Program-made: the position numbers and the translations under genes
The notes under the pieces: generated by a model
Seen by the model: only the letters and a program-made list of their open reading frames with translations
Told to the model about the DNA's origin: nothing
The model's database searches: none
Shown here: positions 39,636 to 48,969 of the stretch, in pieces
How the letters are laid out: the number at the start of each line of letters is the position of its first letter
Position numbering within the stretch: position 1 is the first letter of the stretch
Assembly (NCBI GenBank): GCA_015069485.1
Contig: SVIM01000012.1
Span: forward strand, 1 to 49,123
DNA from: Clostridiales bacterium
Lineage (GTDB): Bacteria; Bacillota; Clostridia; Christensenellales; Borkfalkiaceae
Direction: 5' to 3'
DNA length: 49,123 nt

Positions 39636-41033
39636 TTATTTTTTACTTACGGAATATTCCGTTTTGCTATCCTTTATAACATAGCCCAAAGCTTCGATTT
39701 CTTGGCGAAGGGCGTCTGCCTTTGCCCAATCCCTACTCTGCTTTGCCTGCCATCTTTCTTCGGCTAAATCAAGTATATTCTGGGGGATAGCTTCTAATTT
39801 ACCGCCCTTTTCGGCAATCTCTGCAAGGTATTTTTTCGCGTCCTTTTTAAACAAGCCGAGCAAGGAATAGGTCGCCCTTATTTGCATTACGTCGTCGGCG
39901 CAGGAGGCGTCGCCCGAGTTTAACTTTTTCGCTATCGCCTTAAAGCTTGCAAACAGGTTAGAAAGCGCAAGCGCAGTATTAAAGTCGTCGTCCATGCACT
40001 TATCAAAGCGCTTATCTATACCTATATTTCCCTTTTCGCCCTTGCCGAATTTTTCTTCGACTGCGTCGATAATTTTATAAAATTCAGTAAGGTGCTTTTC
40101 CGCTTCGGGGAATAAATCGTCGGTGATATTAATATCGCCACGGTAGTTGGTTTGAAGAAGGGCGAATTTTATTGCTTCGTTGGAGTATTTTGCAAGCAAA
40201 TCTTCTAAAAGAAGGCTGTTGCCCAAGGATTTAGACATTTTTTGTCCGTTTACCTTAATAAGGCCGTTGTGCGTCCAATACTTTACGAAGCGTTTGCCCG
40301 TTAACGCCTCGGTTTGAGCGATTTCGTTTTCGTGATGGGGGAATATTAAATCTCTACCGCCACCGTGAATATCTATTTGTTCGCCAAACGCAGCGCGGTT
40401 CATTGCGGAGCATTCTATATGCCAACCGGGTCTGCCTTGTCCCCAAGGAGAAGCCCAACTAATTTCGCCGGGCTTTGCCGCCTTCCACAACGCAAAGTCT
40501 GCGGGGTTTTTCTTTTCTTCGCCGTTTTCAATACGAACGCCGTTTAACATATCTTCTACCGAGCGGTTAGAAAGGCAACCGTAAGCGGGGAAGGACGCCA
40601 CGTCGAAATAAACGTCGCCACAGGGAACGGCGTAGGCGTGTCCCTTTTGAATAAGAATTTTAATAAATTCAATAATATTATCGATATTTTGCGTTGCTTT
40701 AAGCCAAACGGAAGGGTCGTCCACTTCCATTTTGCGCATAATGCCGTTAATATTTTCTATCATCATTGCCGCATATTCGTCGGCAGGTATGCCTACCTCT
40801 TTGCTCTTTGCAATAATTTTATCGTCAACGTCGGTGTAGTTTCTTGCGTAAGTTACGGAGTATCCCTTCTTTTCGAGATATTTACGCATAATATCGTAAA
40901 TAAGCGCCTGAAAGCCGTGCCCGATATGAGCCTCGCCGGAAACGGTTATACCGCAAGCGTACATTTTTACCTTACCTTCTTCAATGGGAATAAAATCTTC
41001 CTTAGTTCTTGTAAGCGTGTTATAAATTCTCAT
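39636..41033 (-). CDS. cysS: cysteinyl-tRNA synthetase
   Basis: Class I synthetase. The HIGH motif is GEAHIGHGFQAL (about 33-44), preceded by the zinc Cys in MYACGIT; the other ligands are in WHIECSAMN and HHENEIAQ. KMSKS is in NGQKMSKSLGNSL. Length of 465 is normal. It lies 9 bases after cysE, the usual cysE-cysS pairing of Firmicutes. AGG precedes the ATG. Confidence 0.96.
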   Translation of the reverse strand: MRIYNTLTRTKEDFIPIEEGKVKMYACGITVSGEAHIGHGFQALIYDIMRKYLEKKGYSVTYARNYTDVDDKIIAKSKEVGIPADEYAAMMIENINGIMRKMEVDDPSVWLKATQNIDNIIEFIKILIQKGHAYAVPCGDVYFDVASFPAYGCLSNRSVEDMLNGVRIENGEEKKNPADFALWKAAKPGEISWASPWGQGRPGWHIECSAMNRAAFGEQIDIHGGGRDLIFPHHENEIAQTEALTGKRFVKYWTHNGLIKVNGQKMSKSLGNSLLLEDLLAKYSNEAIKFALLQTNYRGDINITDDLFPEAEKHLTEFYKIIDAVEEKFGKGEKGNIGIDKRFDKCMDDDFNTALALSNLFASFKAIAKKLNSGDASCADDVMQIRATYSLLGLFKKDAKKYLAEIAEKGGKLEAIPQNILDLAEERWQAKQSRDWAKADALRQEIEALGYVIKDSKTEYSVSKK

Positions 41034-41042
41034 ATATACTAC

Positions 41043-41690
41043 CTAATCCTCCTTCTCTTGATTAGAAAGAGCGTTTATTTTTTCTTCTAACTCAAATACT
41101 TTTTCGCGCAAAAAGCATATTTCCTTTAAATAAGGGTCTTCCTTTTCCTGCTTTAAATCGGCAAGGTCTTCGCCCTGAATTCTAACCACCCTTGCAGGCA
41201 CGCCGACTACGGTTGCATAAGGGGGAACGTCCTTTAATACTACTGCGCCTGCACCGACCTTTGCGTGGTCGCCTACTTTAATGTTTCCTAAAACCTTTGC
41301 GCCTGCAGAAATTACGCAATATTCCCCAACCGTGGGGTGACGCTTGCCTTCTTCCTTGCCCGTTCCGCCCAAGGTACAGCCTTGATATAAAACGGTGCCC
41401 GTACCGATTTCCGCCGTTTCTCCGATAACCACGCCGTAGCCGTGATCAATGAATACTCCGGGGGCAATTTTAGCGGCAGGGTGAATTTCGATACCCGTTA
41501 AAAACTTTGTGCGCTTGCTAATTAAAAAGGCTATTGCGTGCATTTTGTGGCGATAAAAAAAGTTCGCCCTGCGGTGACGAGCCAAGGCGCGCACTCCGCC
41601 GTAGGTTAGCCAAATTAAAAATTTACTTTTTGCGGCTGGGTCGTTTTTCTTTGCCGCATCAATATCAGCCCTTAACTTTTTAAAAAACAT
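41043..41690 (-). CDS. cysE: serine O-acetyltransferase
   Basis: CysE makes O-acetylserine for cysteine synthesis. The 215-residue product has an N-terminal helical domain and a left-handed beta-helix of hexapeptide repeats (IEIHPAAKIAPGVFIDHGYGVVIGETAEIG and onward), ending in a helical extension (LREKVFELEEKINAL). This is the short Firmicutes EpsC-like form. Cotranscription with cysS links cysteine supply to cysteinyl-tRNA formation. GGAGCGGAAT precedes the ATG. Confidence 0.93.
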   Translation of the reverse strand: MFFKKLRADIDAAKKNDPAAKSKFLIWLTYGGVRALARHRRANFFYRHKMHAIAFLISKRTKFLTGIEIHPAAKIAPGVFIDHGYGVVIGETAEIGTGTVLYQGCTLGGTGKEEGKRHPTVGEYCVISAGAKVLGNIKVGDHAKVGAGAVVLKDVPPYATVVGVPARVVRIQGEDLADLKQEKEDPYLKEICFLREKVFELEEKINALSNQEKED

Positions 41691-41743
41691 ATTCCGCTCC
41701 TATTACAATATACATTTATTATATTCGCGGAATTTTTATTTGT

Positions 41744-42397
41744 TTAAGATTTTTCCGCGAGCTTGAATACTTCTTTAGATTTGCCTATAACCAAAATATG
41801 GTCGTTGGCAGCAAAGGTGTAGTCAGGCATGGGCGAAGGGTTTAATATGCTGCCGTTTTTTATTGCGACTATATTAATTTTAAACCTTCTTCTAACGTCT
41901 AATTCTAAAATAGTTTTGCCAACCCAAGTTTTTAAAATGGGAATTTCGAAAATTGCGTAACCGCCGGTAAGCTCTACGTAGTCGAAAATATTGTGGCCGT
42001 TGTGCCTTGCCGCAAGCTTATCTGCCGTTTCACCGTCGGCGTAAATAACCTCGTCTGCGCCGATTTTTTTAAGAAGTTCACATTGAACCTCGTCCCTTGC
42101 CCTTGAAGCAACGTACTTTGCGCCCAGCTTTTTAAGAAGCACGGTAGAAACCATAGTCGCTTCTAAATCGTCGCCAACGGTTACGAAGCATAAATCAAAG
42201 GAAGGAATATCAAATGATTTTAAAACGCCTTCGTCAGTATAGTCTGCAACCCTTACGTCGCTAAAACGGGAAGCCATTTTTGAAATAGTTTCCTTTTTTC
42301 TATCTAAAAGCATTACGTCGTGCCCTAAATCCTGCATCTTTTCTGCAAGATGCGAGCCAAGCCTACCTATGCCTATAATTAAAATCGATTTTCTCAT
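41744..42397 (-). CDS. trkA: potassium uptake regulatory subunit TrkA/KtrA
   Basis: An RCK protein: an NAD-binding Rossmann fold (IIGIGRLGSHLAEKM, then the acidic LLDRKKE) and a C-terminal RCK_C/TrkA-C domain (about 135-217). It is the cytosolic gate of the K+ channel encoded just upstream. GGAGATAGAAA precedes the ATG. The gap of 97 bases to trkH contains no terminator, so they are probably one unit. Confidence 0.92.
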   Translation of the reverse strand: MRKSILIIGIGRLGSHLAEKMQDLGHDVMLLDRKKETISKMASRFSDVRVADYTDEGVLKSFDIPSFDLCFVTVGDDLEATMVSTVLLKKLGAKYVASRARDEVQCELLKKIGADEVIYADGETADKLAARHNGHNIFDYVELTGGYAIFEIPILKTWVGKTILELDVRRRFKINIVAIKNGSILNPSPMPDYTFAANDHILVIGKSKEVFKLAEKS

Positions 42398-42494
42398 TTT
42401 CTATCTCCAAAATTTATATTTCGTGCCGTACTATGCTTTAATTAACGGCGTTTTACGCCTAAAAAATTTTTAAATATTTATTAAATTTCGCCCG

Positions 42495-43847
42495 CTAACC
42501 AATCATAATTTGTTCGGAAATATGCGAAATTTTTACCGGCTTACTGCTTTCGGCAAACACTAAAACGAGCGTATAGCCACCTACTCTTCCGTAAAACATT
42601 AGCGCCGATAAAATTAATAGCGAATAGCTTGAAAGCTGTGAGGTTATTCCCATAGAAAGCCCAACCGTGCTTGCCGCGGAAAAGACCTCGAAAAATAATT
42701 GTTCAAAGGTTACGGTATTGCTGTTTTCGATTGCGGAAATAAAAATTGCGCTTGTTACCACCGCTACGAAATAAAGCATTACTATTGCGCTGGCTTGGAA
42801 GATTTGCTCGCCGTCGAACTTACGCTTAAATATGGAGGTTTCCTCCTTACGCCTAAAGGTAGCAACTGCGGCGATTGCTAAAACGGCAATAGTAGTAGTT
42901 TTAATGCCGCCTGCAGTAGAGCCCGAACTTCCGCCAATGCACATTAAAAACATAATAAAGGCAGAAGTTCCGTCGTTTAAACCTGCTAAATTCATTGAGT
43001 AAAAACCCGCCGTACGCGAGGTTACCGACAAGAATAAAGTGGTTAATAATTTACCCCCTACGTCCAAGTCGGCAATAGTTTCGGGGTTGTTCCACTCTAA
43101 AACCAAAACCACGAGCCAACCGCCTAAAATTAAAATGCCTGTAGTTATTAAAACGAGCTTAGTGTGAAGGGAATATTTTGAAAAGTGATGCTTGTTTTTT
43201 ACCACGTCCCCCCATACGAAAAAGCCTATACCGCCTATTATTATTAAAAGCATTACGGTTACGGAAACGACCACGTCGGTAGCATAGCCCATAAGCGAAT
43301 TAGTGGTTAAGGCAAAGCCTGCGTTACAAAATGCGGAAATTGCCGTAAAAATTGAATACCAAATGCCGTGCGCCCAACCGTAATCGCGAATAAAGGAAGT
43401 GGATAGGAATATTGCGCCGATAAACTCGATAGCGAAAGTGCCTATTACTATGTAAATTACCTGCTTTTTAATATCTGCAAGACGCATACCGCCCGCTGAC
43501 TGCAAAAATATTTTACGCTCTGAAAGGGTTACGTCTTTTTTAAGGGTTAGCATAAAAAGGGAAATTATGGTAATAAACCCTAATCCGCCTATTTGTATTA
43601 AAAACAAAATTACTATTTGACCAAATAAGGTAAAGGTGTTTACAGTTTCGGCAAGGGTAAAGCCCGTTACGCAGGTTGCTGAGGTTGCAATAAAAAACGC
43701 TTCGATAAATGTACAGCAGCCTTCTGCTTTAGTAGAAAAAGGTAGCCACAAAAGTAGCGCGCCCAAAAGGATTAACGCCAAAAAGCTTATTGCAAGCATC
43801 CTTGCGGGGGTTATTTTAAATAGTTTAAACTTATTTTCGACTTTCAT
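42495..43847 (-). CDS. trkH: potassium uptake protein TrkH/KtrB
   Basis: The 450-residue membrane protein has the four M1-P-M2 repeats of the SKT superfamily. Filter loops appear in sequence: ATCVTGFT, SAFCNAGFAL, SRTAGFYS and STVGLSMG. With TrkA it forms the KtrAB-type K+ transporter. The ATG has no Shine-Dalgarno sequence, and the promoter lies only 10 bases away, so the leader would be almost absent. Confidence 0.94.
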   Translation of the reverse strand: MKVENKFKLFKITPARMLAISFLALILLGALLLWLPFSTKAEGCCTFIEAFFIATSATCVTGFTLAETVNTFTLFGQIVILFLIQIGGLGFITIISLFMLTLKKDVTLSERKIFLQSAGGMRLADIKKQVIYIVIGTFAIEFIGAIFLSTSFIRDYGWAHGIWYSIFTAISAFCNAGFALTTNSLMGYATDVVVSVTVMLLIIIGGIGFFVWGDVVKNKHHFSKYSLHTKLVLITTGILILGGWLVVLVLEWNNPETIADLDVGGKLLTTLFLSVTSRTAGFYSMNLAGLNDGTSAFIMFLMCIGGSSGSTAGGIKTTTIAVLAIAAVATFRRKEETSIFKRKFDGEQIFQASAIVMLYFVAVVTSAIFISAIENSNTVTFEQLFFEVFSAASTVGLSMGITSQLSSYSLLILSALMFYGRVGGYTLVLVFAESSKPVKISHISEQIMIG

Positions 43848-43857
43848 ACCATTTTAT

Positions 43858-43886
43858 ATTATAACTCTTTTACTTTTAAAAATCAA
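43858..43886 (-). promoter_or_regulatory. trkH promoter close to the start codon
   Basis: TTGATT (43881-43886) and TATAAT (43858-43863) are 17 bases apart on the minus strand; 10 bases then separate the -10 box from the ATG. Confidence 0.75.
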
Positions 43887-43986
43887 GTTTAAATACCACA
43901 AATGATATTTTAAAAGCAATACACAAACAAATGTTATGTTTAAACAACTTATTTTAAATTTCGTTCAAGAAATGTTGTTAATTTTC

Positions 43987-44015
43987 TTGACTTAGTTGTG
44001 AAATTGTGTTACTAT
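43987..44015 (+). promoter_or_regulatory. sigma-A promoter of the DeoR-type regulator
   Basis: TTGACT (43987-43992), a 17-base spacer and TACTAT (44010-44015), with a leader of about 45 bases. Upstream at 43919-43945 lies ACAAACAAATGTT followed by ATGTTTAAACAA, also found near position 330-375. Confidence 0.72.
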
Positions 44016-44065
44016 TATTATGTACACAAAACGAGTGTTAACAATTAACAGAAGGAGATTTTAAA

Positions 44066-44824
44066 ATGAAGCGCGAGCGTATTGAAGAAATTGCCGAAAT
44101 TTTAGACAAACGCGGTAAAATGAGCTTGGAACAGCTTGAAGAAGTTTTTCCTAACGTTTCTCAAATGACGTTGCGTAGGGACCTTTTCCAGCTTGAAGAG
44201 GACGGAAGAATTATCCGCATTAGGGGCGGTGCTATGTCCGTTAAGGAAGTTCAAAAGGTTTCCGGCGAAGCATATATTAAAAAGACGACAATTAACACCG
44301 ACGCTAAATTAGTTATTGCACAAAAGGCAGCAACGCTTATTGACGAAGGAACGAGTCTTTTTATTGACGGTGGCACTACTGCCATGTATCTTTCAAAGGA
44401 AATGCCCGATATAAACTGCAATATTTTTACCAACGGTATTGCCGTTGCTATGGAGCTTGCGCAAAAAAAGAACGTAAACATTACCGTTGTTGGCGGACAG
44501 CTTATGAAAGACAATCTTTCTACCTCCTCTCCTGCCGCAAAGGAATATTTTGCCTTAACGAATTTTGAAATTGCAATCGTTTCGGCAACGGCGTTTACTC
44601 CTGAACACGGCTTCTCGTGCTCCAGCCAAATCGAAGCTGACCTTTTAAAGCGCGTATTTAAAAAGGCAAGGCACGTTTATATGATGTTAGACAGTTCAAA
44701 AATCGGCAAAATCAATCCCTATACTTTTGCACACATTGAAGATATTAACGTACTTATTACCGACGATATTTTCCCCGCAGAATACAAGGCGTTATTTGAA
44801 CAAAACGATATAGTAGTTATGTAA
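44066..44824 (+). CDS. DeoR-family transcriptional regulator
   Basis: An N-terminal winged helix (RIEEIAEILDKRGKMSLEQL; VSQMTLRRDLFQLEEDGRIIRIRGGA, about 1-58) precedes a DeoRC sugar-phosphate sensor domain with FIDGGTTAMYLSKEM and VVGGQLMKDNLSTSSP. Members repress sugar catabolism genes and are released by a sugar phosphate. No sugar-use genes are next to it, so the regulon is not evident. GAAGGAGATTTTAAA precedes the ATG. Confidence 0.92.
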   Translation: MKRERIEEIAEILDKRGKMSLEQLEEVFPNVSQMTLRRDLFQLEEDGRIIRIRGGAMSVKEVQKVSGEAYIKKTTINTDAKLVIAQKAATLIDEGTSLFIDGGTTAMYLSKEMPDINCNIFTNGIAVAMELAQKKNVNITVVGGQLMKDNLSTSSPAAKEYFALTNFEIAIVSATAFTPEHGFSCSSQIEADLLKRVFKKARHVYMMLDSSKIGKINPYTFAHIEDINVLITDDIFPAEYKALFEQNDIVVM

Positions 44825-44827
44825 ATA

Positions 44828-44850
44828 AAAGCGGGCGCAAAGCCCGCTTT
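44828..44850 (+). terminator. terminator of the DeoR gene
   Basis: AAAGCGGGC pairs with GCCCGCTTT, followed by TTT and a further T-run, 4 bases after the stop. Confidence 0.85.
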
Positions 44851-44910
44851 TTTATATTTTTTTGCATTAGTTGGCGCATATTACGCCACCAATTGCATTT
44901 TGAGGTTTAT

Positions 44911-45120
44911 ATGAAGGCCAGTAAATTAGACTTGATGAAGCTTGCCCTTACCTTTGACGGAGAGTTTTGCTTGGACGATTTTTCGCCCGAGGAAATAGAT
45001 GAAATGTTGGGCTTTAGCGACGACGAAGCGCTTACCGTTGAGCAAATCCGCGAAAGGTATTTTGAATTTTACGACGATATTAAGGACAGAACCTTAAATA
45101 AACACAAGTGGAGCGATTAA
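44911..45120 (+). CDS. small acidic helical protein
   Basis: Sixty-nine residues starting MKASKLDLMKLALTF; strongly acidic in the middle (DDFSPEEIDEMLGFSDDE). I chose ATG 44911 because GAGGTTTAT precedes it; an ATG 18 bases upstream has no ribosome binding site. The frame is open with normal codon use. No family is recognised; it could be a regulatory partner or antitoxin-like protein, but no toxin partner is visible. Confidence 0.6.
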   Translation: MKASKLDLMKLALTFDGEFCLDDFSPEEIDEMLGFSDDEALTVEQIRERYFEFYDDIKDRTLNKHKWSD

Positions 45121-45127
45121 CAGCTTG

Positions 45128-45185
45128 GCGTTGCTTTTTACCTTTTTTGCAGGGTGAATAATCTTGCTCACTCTTAAAGCAACGC
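45128..45185. repeat. long inverted repeat between convergent genes
   Basis: GCGTTGCTTT (45128-45137) and AAAGCAACGC (45176-45185) are perfectly complementary around a 38-base region that holds GTGA...TCAC. Likely a terminator for one or both convergent genes. Confidence 0.55.
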
Positions 45186-45189
45186 GGGC

Positions 45190-45888
45190 TTACTGCCCTG
45201 ATTTGTTAATAGAATTGTTAGCTACCTTTTTAATAATAGCTGCAATAACCCATATTATTACTGCGCTAATTAAAGCTAAAATATAAGGCACGCAATTAAC
45301 TAAAGCGTCTAAAAAATCAAATTTATCGTAATCGATTGCGGTGCGACAAACTATAACTATCCACATAATTATAGTTAAAGCGAAGATTGATATTACCGCA
45401 ACCGTGGCTATATTATATATAACGGCAACAACATTTTTATTATTATTTTTACTGCTTATATCTTTTGCCCCCTCTACTTTCTCTTTGTTGCGGGTAAAAA
45501 TATAAATTAAACATAATAATACAGAAATTATAAAAGAGGCAAGCATAACGAATACTCCGGTCGTACCCGAAAATTCGTTACTGAAAACGCCGTTATTACT
45601 TTTAAAATTATTTATATAAGCACAAATAAAATAAACGTGCACTATAAAATAAATAACGTACGAAGTGATCATTATGGGCAGGTTTACCGTGTTTTGCCTT
45701 TGCGCGCTTATATAAAGCGACAAAATTATGTAAAGAAATAATCCGTATGCCATTAATGAAAACAACAAAAAGGTTATAAAGGTTTCAAAATCAAAACTAT
45801 TTTCAGTACCAAATAATAAGCAAAGGTGTACTGCGAAGAAAAAGCAAGCTAATACTACGGCAACCTTATGCAAAATGCCTTTTAACAT
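45190..45888 (-). CDS. unknown integral membrane protein
   Basis: The 232-residue product has about six hydrophobic segments (first about 8-25, last about 202-225) with short polar loops and an Asn/Lys-rich cytosolic loop near 150. No family or motif is recognised. GGAGGTAATT precedes the ATG. It lies 17 bases downstream of the disrupted secreted protein gene and was probably co-transcribed with it. Confidence 0.65.
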   Translation of the reverse strand: MLKGILHKVAVVLACFFFAVHLCLLFGTENSFDFETFITFLLFSLMAYGLFLYIILSLYISAQRQNTVNLPIMITSYVIYFIVHVYFICAYINNFKSNNGVFSNEFSGTTGVFVMLASFIISVLLCLIYIFTRNKEKVEGAKDISSKNNNKNVVAVIYNIATVAVISIFALTIIMWIVIVCRTAIDYDKFDFLDALVNCVPYILALISAVIIWVIAAIIKKVANNSINKSGQ

Positions 45889-45905
45889 AATTACCTCCTA
45901 TTTTT

Positions 45906-46615
45906 TTATTCAGGAAAACTTGTATTTAATATTGTAATATTCGTATCTGTTGCGTTATTTATAGCATAACTTGATGTTGACCCAGTTAAGTTTGGTGTAC
46001 AAACAATTAAACCATCAGTATCTTCATCATAATAGAAAATATAATCATAATATCCTGTAAAATAATTTGTGTAATGAGACTTTTCTTTTATAGAATTACA
46101 CAAAGTACTAGGTGTATTTACAAACCAAAAACCACTTGACAAGTGATCGTCTGAAGCCATATTCCAAATTTCAGTTACAAACCATGAACAATTGAAACCA
46201 ATCGACCAAGAATTCTCTTCTTCTATTATAAACTCAGTAATATCAGCTAATTGGTCGGTTGTTATAGTTGTTCTTACCGATACCCTTCCATCCCAATATC
46301 CAAGCATACTAACAGCATAGCTATCGACATTGTACCACACTCCTTCATGTTGAGCTATATTTCCCCATAACCCTATTGAAATTGTGCTACCTGCTGTTAA
46401 TGTTCTACGACCAACAACAATACTACCACTAGTCTTGTTTTCAATCGTTATAAAAGCATGCCCATTCCATCACCTTCTTTATAATACGAAAAGGCGTTAA
46501 GATATATTTGTCCAGAAGAAGCATAAGCATACAGTGTATATGTAGTGGCATATACACTAAAAGTTATAACTAATGCAACTACAAAAGTAAAAAAGTTAAA
46601 AATTTTTTTGTTTAT
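45906..46615 (-). pseudogene. secreted permuted-papain-like protein, disrupted by a frameshift
   Basis: An N-terminal frame (46615 to about 46455) gives a signal peptide, NKKIFNFFTFVVALVITFS, after AAGGAGG; its first codon would be ATA. The second frame (about 46475 to 45906) continues GHAFITIENKTSGSI, GLWGN, VWYNVDSYAV and NCSWFVTEIWN. A conserved GHAF histidine followed by an NCSxF cysteine fits the permuted NlpC/P60 or LRAT-like papain fold seen in secreted Firmicutes proteins. One missing base near GATGGAATGGGC separates the halves. It also lacks a canonical start, so decay is likelier than regulation, though a sequencing error is possible. Confidence 0.65.
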
Positions 46616-46738
46616 AACATATCCTCCTTATATCTATATTATAACACCCTTTGGTATTTTTGTCAATAGTCAAATTAAAATTTTTTTACAGCTGTTCATT
46701 TTTACTATAATACGACTTTAAGTAAGGATTTATTACTA

Positions 46739-48106
46739 ATGAAAACTAAACTCGGTTCAAAATTTTGGGTTGCGCTTGTAATTTTTAGCCTATGCGGGCA
46801 GGTTGCCTGGGTGGTTGAAAATATGTACTTTAACGTATTTATTTATAAGATGTTTAACGCGAGCGCGGCGGATATTTCCCTTATGGTTGGGGCAAGCTCG
46901 GTTGCGGCAACCGTTACTACCCTTATTATAGGGGCACTTTCCGACAAGGTTGGCAAGCGCAAAATTTTTATTTGCGGGGGCTATATTACGTGGGGAATTT
47001 CTATTTTATGCTTTGCTTTGATTCGTGTTGACGTTATTTCTGCAATAATCCCCTCCACCCTTTCGGCAGCTGCGGTGGGCGTTACGCTTACTATAATTTT
47101 AGATTGCGTTATGACCTTTTTTGGTTCTGCCGCAAACGACGCTTGCTTTAACGCCTGGCTTACCGATAGCACCGATAGCACCAACCGTGGCGCTGCGGAA
47201 GGCATAAACGCAATGATGCCACTTGTGGCAATTTTAGTTGTGTTTGGCGGTTTTATGGGCTTTGACCAATCGCTTGCATCAAGCTGGACGCTAATTTTTA
47301 TTATAATCGGCTCTGTAGTAGTTTTAATCGGCATTGCAGGAATATTTTTAATTAAAGACCCTGCAGTAAAAGCAACTGAAAACAATAAGTATTTTGCCAA
47401 TATAATTTACGGCTTCCGCCCTTCGGTTATAAAGCAAAATTATCTGCTTTATTTGTGCCTTGGCGCGTTTGCAATTTTTAATATTTCAATTCAAACTTAT
47501 ATGCCGTATCTTATTTTATATTACGAAGTTTCGTTAAATATGAGCAACTACGTATTTATTATGGCGCCTGCAATTATTCTCGCTTCCGTCTTCACCTTTT
47601 TCTACGGAAAGACTTACGATAAATGGCGCTTTAAAAGGTCAGTTATTCCCACGATAATTGCGTTAGTTGCGGGATATGTACTACTCTTTTTATTTAAAGG
47701 AACGGTTTTAGTGTTTATCGGCTCGCTGTTTATGATGTGTGGATATCTTTCAGGGATGGCGATTTTCGGCGCAGTCGTGCGCGACTTAACTCCCCCTAAA
47801 AAGACGGGTATGTTCCAAGGACTTCGCATTTTTGCACAGGTTTTAATTCCCGGAATTATAGGCCCTGCAATCGGCGCGTGGGTACTTGCCGACGCTAAAA
47901 AAATAGTTGGCGGAGACGGTACTGAACAGTTTATTCCCAACGAAAATATATTTTTGGCTGCATTAATCGTAGCTGCCGTTTTGGCGATTGTTTTAGCTTT
48001 GGTTTTTATCGTTATTCACAAAAATAAAAACAACGAATTCGTTAACAAAATTTTTTATACTCTTCCTGAAAAGGTAGCAAATGATGATATTACAGAAGTA
48101 GAATAA
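46739..48106 (+). CDS. major facilitator superfamily transporter
   Basis: The 455-residue product has twelve membrane helices with the MFS loop GALSDKVGKRKIF (helix 2-3) and a central cytosolic loop near residue 205-230. Its general shape resembles sugar-cation symporters of the GPH/SLC45-like group, but the substrate is not readable. A TATAAT lies about 30 bases upstream with a poor -35. The ATG has only AAGGA 10 bases away. Confidence 0.85.
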   Translation: MKTKLGSKFWVALVIFSLCGQVAWVVENMYFNVFIYKMFNASAADISLMVGASSVAATVTTLIIGALSDKVGKRKIFICGGYITWGISILCFALIRVDVISAIIPSTLSAAAVGVTLTIILDCVMTFFGSAANDACFNAWLTDSTDSTNRGAAEGINAMMPLVAILVVFGGFMGFDQSLASSWTLIFIIIGSVVVLIGIAGIFLIKDPAVKATENNKYFANIIYGFRPSVIKQNYLLYLCLGAFAIFNISIQTYMPYLILYYEVSLNMSNYVFIMAPAIILASVFTFFYGKTYDKWRFKRSVIPTIIALVAGYVLLFLFKGTVLVFIGSLFMMCGYLSGMAIFGAVVRDLTPPKKTGMFQGLRIFAQVLIPGIIGPAIGAWVLADAKKIVGGDGTEQFIPNENIFLAALIVAAVLAIVLALVFIVIHKNKNNEFVNKIFYTLPEKVANDDITEVE

Positions 48107-48168
48107 GTAAGCAGTATTACATTATTAATAATATAGAAGCAATTTTATAAACTATTAGTAAAAAACTA

Positions 48169-48192
48169 GCGGCGCGAGTAAACTCGCGCCGC
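48169..48192 (+). terminator. terminator of the MFS gene
   Basis: GCGGCGCGAG and CTCGCGCCGC form a perfect stem around TAAA, followed by ATTTAATTT. Confidence 0.8.
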
Positions 48193-48215
48193 ATTTAATT
48201 TATTTAGCGCTTTAA

Positions 48216-48246
48216 CCCCCCGAGGCAATTAATTTGCCTCGGGGGG
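48216..48246 (-). terminator. hairpin at the end of the decayed gene
   Basis: CCCCCCGAGGCAA pairs with TTGCCTCGGGGGG around five A/T bases, just after the pseudogene's terminal stop on the minus strand. Confidence 0.7.
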
Positions 48247-48254
48247 GATTAAGC

Positions 48255-48715
48255 TTAAACACCTTTATTCCTTTTATAAAAGCAAGCAAACGAAATATAT
48301 ACGATTGCTAATACACAAAATACGAAATAATTCGTTATCGCAGGTCATAGTGTATCCACCCTCTATTACGCTATGACTAAACACGACGGCATGCCCCGTA
48401 AAAACTAAAACCATAAACGAAACAATTATACATATTAAAGAATTTTACTGTTTTTAACTCCAAAGTTAATTGCAATACCCAAAATGAAAATTATATACGG
48501 TATAACCATAGCAACAGTATAGTTAGACTTAAACGCCAATTCAGGTATTACTTAGACGGAATGATGTAAAATCATATCCCACATAGTTACGAAATAAAAC
48601 CCTTTAGCACTTGACGAACTTGCTATCGGCATCATAAAGAATATTAAAATTTCTGTTACATTAACGCGATTGCTAGTGCATATTTAATGCTCTTTTTTAT
48701 AATAAAATCCTAAAT
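48255..48715 (-). pseudogene. decayed small membrane protein
   Basis: Reading the minus strand in mixed frames gives coherent hydrophobic stretches broken by stops and shifts: KYALAIALM, then VTEILIFFMMPIASSSS and FYFVTMWDMILHHSV, an in-frame stop, PELAFKSNYTVAMVIPYIIF, a stop, ICIIVSFMVLVFTGHAVVFS and finally NYFVFCVLAIVYISFACF ending at 48255. At least two stops and two frameshifts are present. Size and helix pattern recall the four-helix protein at 36347-36782. A TTGACA box lies upstream near 48789 on the minus strand. Confidence 0.6.
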
Positions 48716-48933
48716 ACTATATATTGTATATTAAAATGTTTTAATTACTTAAGGTATCGTAGTAATACTTTACCTCAAAAGCAATTATTTTGTCAATATT
48801 TGCCATAAAATTTTCTTAAAATATTTATGCTGCAATACGCTATGCGCCTTATGGGCAATATTTACTTAAATATGCCCGCATAAACGAGCAGTTGCAACCC
48901 CCCTCGACCGGGAGGATATAATTACTGCACAAC

Positions 48934-48969
48934 AAAAAAACAGTTGCAACCTTTTGGTTACAACTGCTC
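48934..48969 (-). terminator. intrinsic terminator of the right-edge RNA
   Basis: On the minus strand GAGCAGTTGTAACC (48969-48956), loop AAAA, GGTTGCAACTG (48951-48941) and a run of seven T (48940-48934). One pair is a U.G wobble in this orientation but a C/A mismatch on the other strand. A second copy, GGTTGCAACTGCTC, lies downstream at 48886-48899 and could pair with the same arm over 14 bases. Confidence 0.85.
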
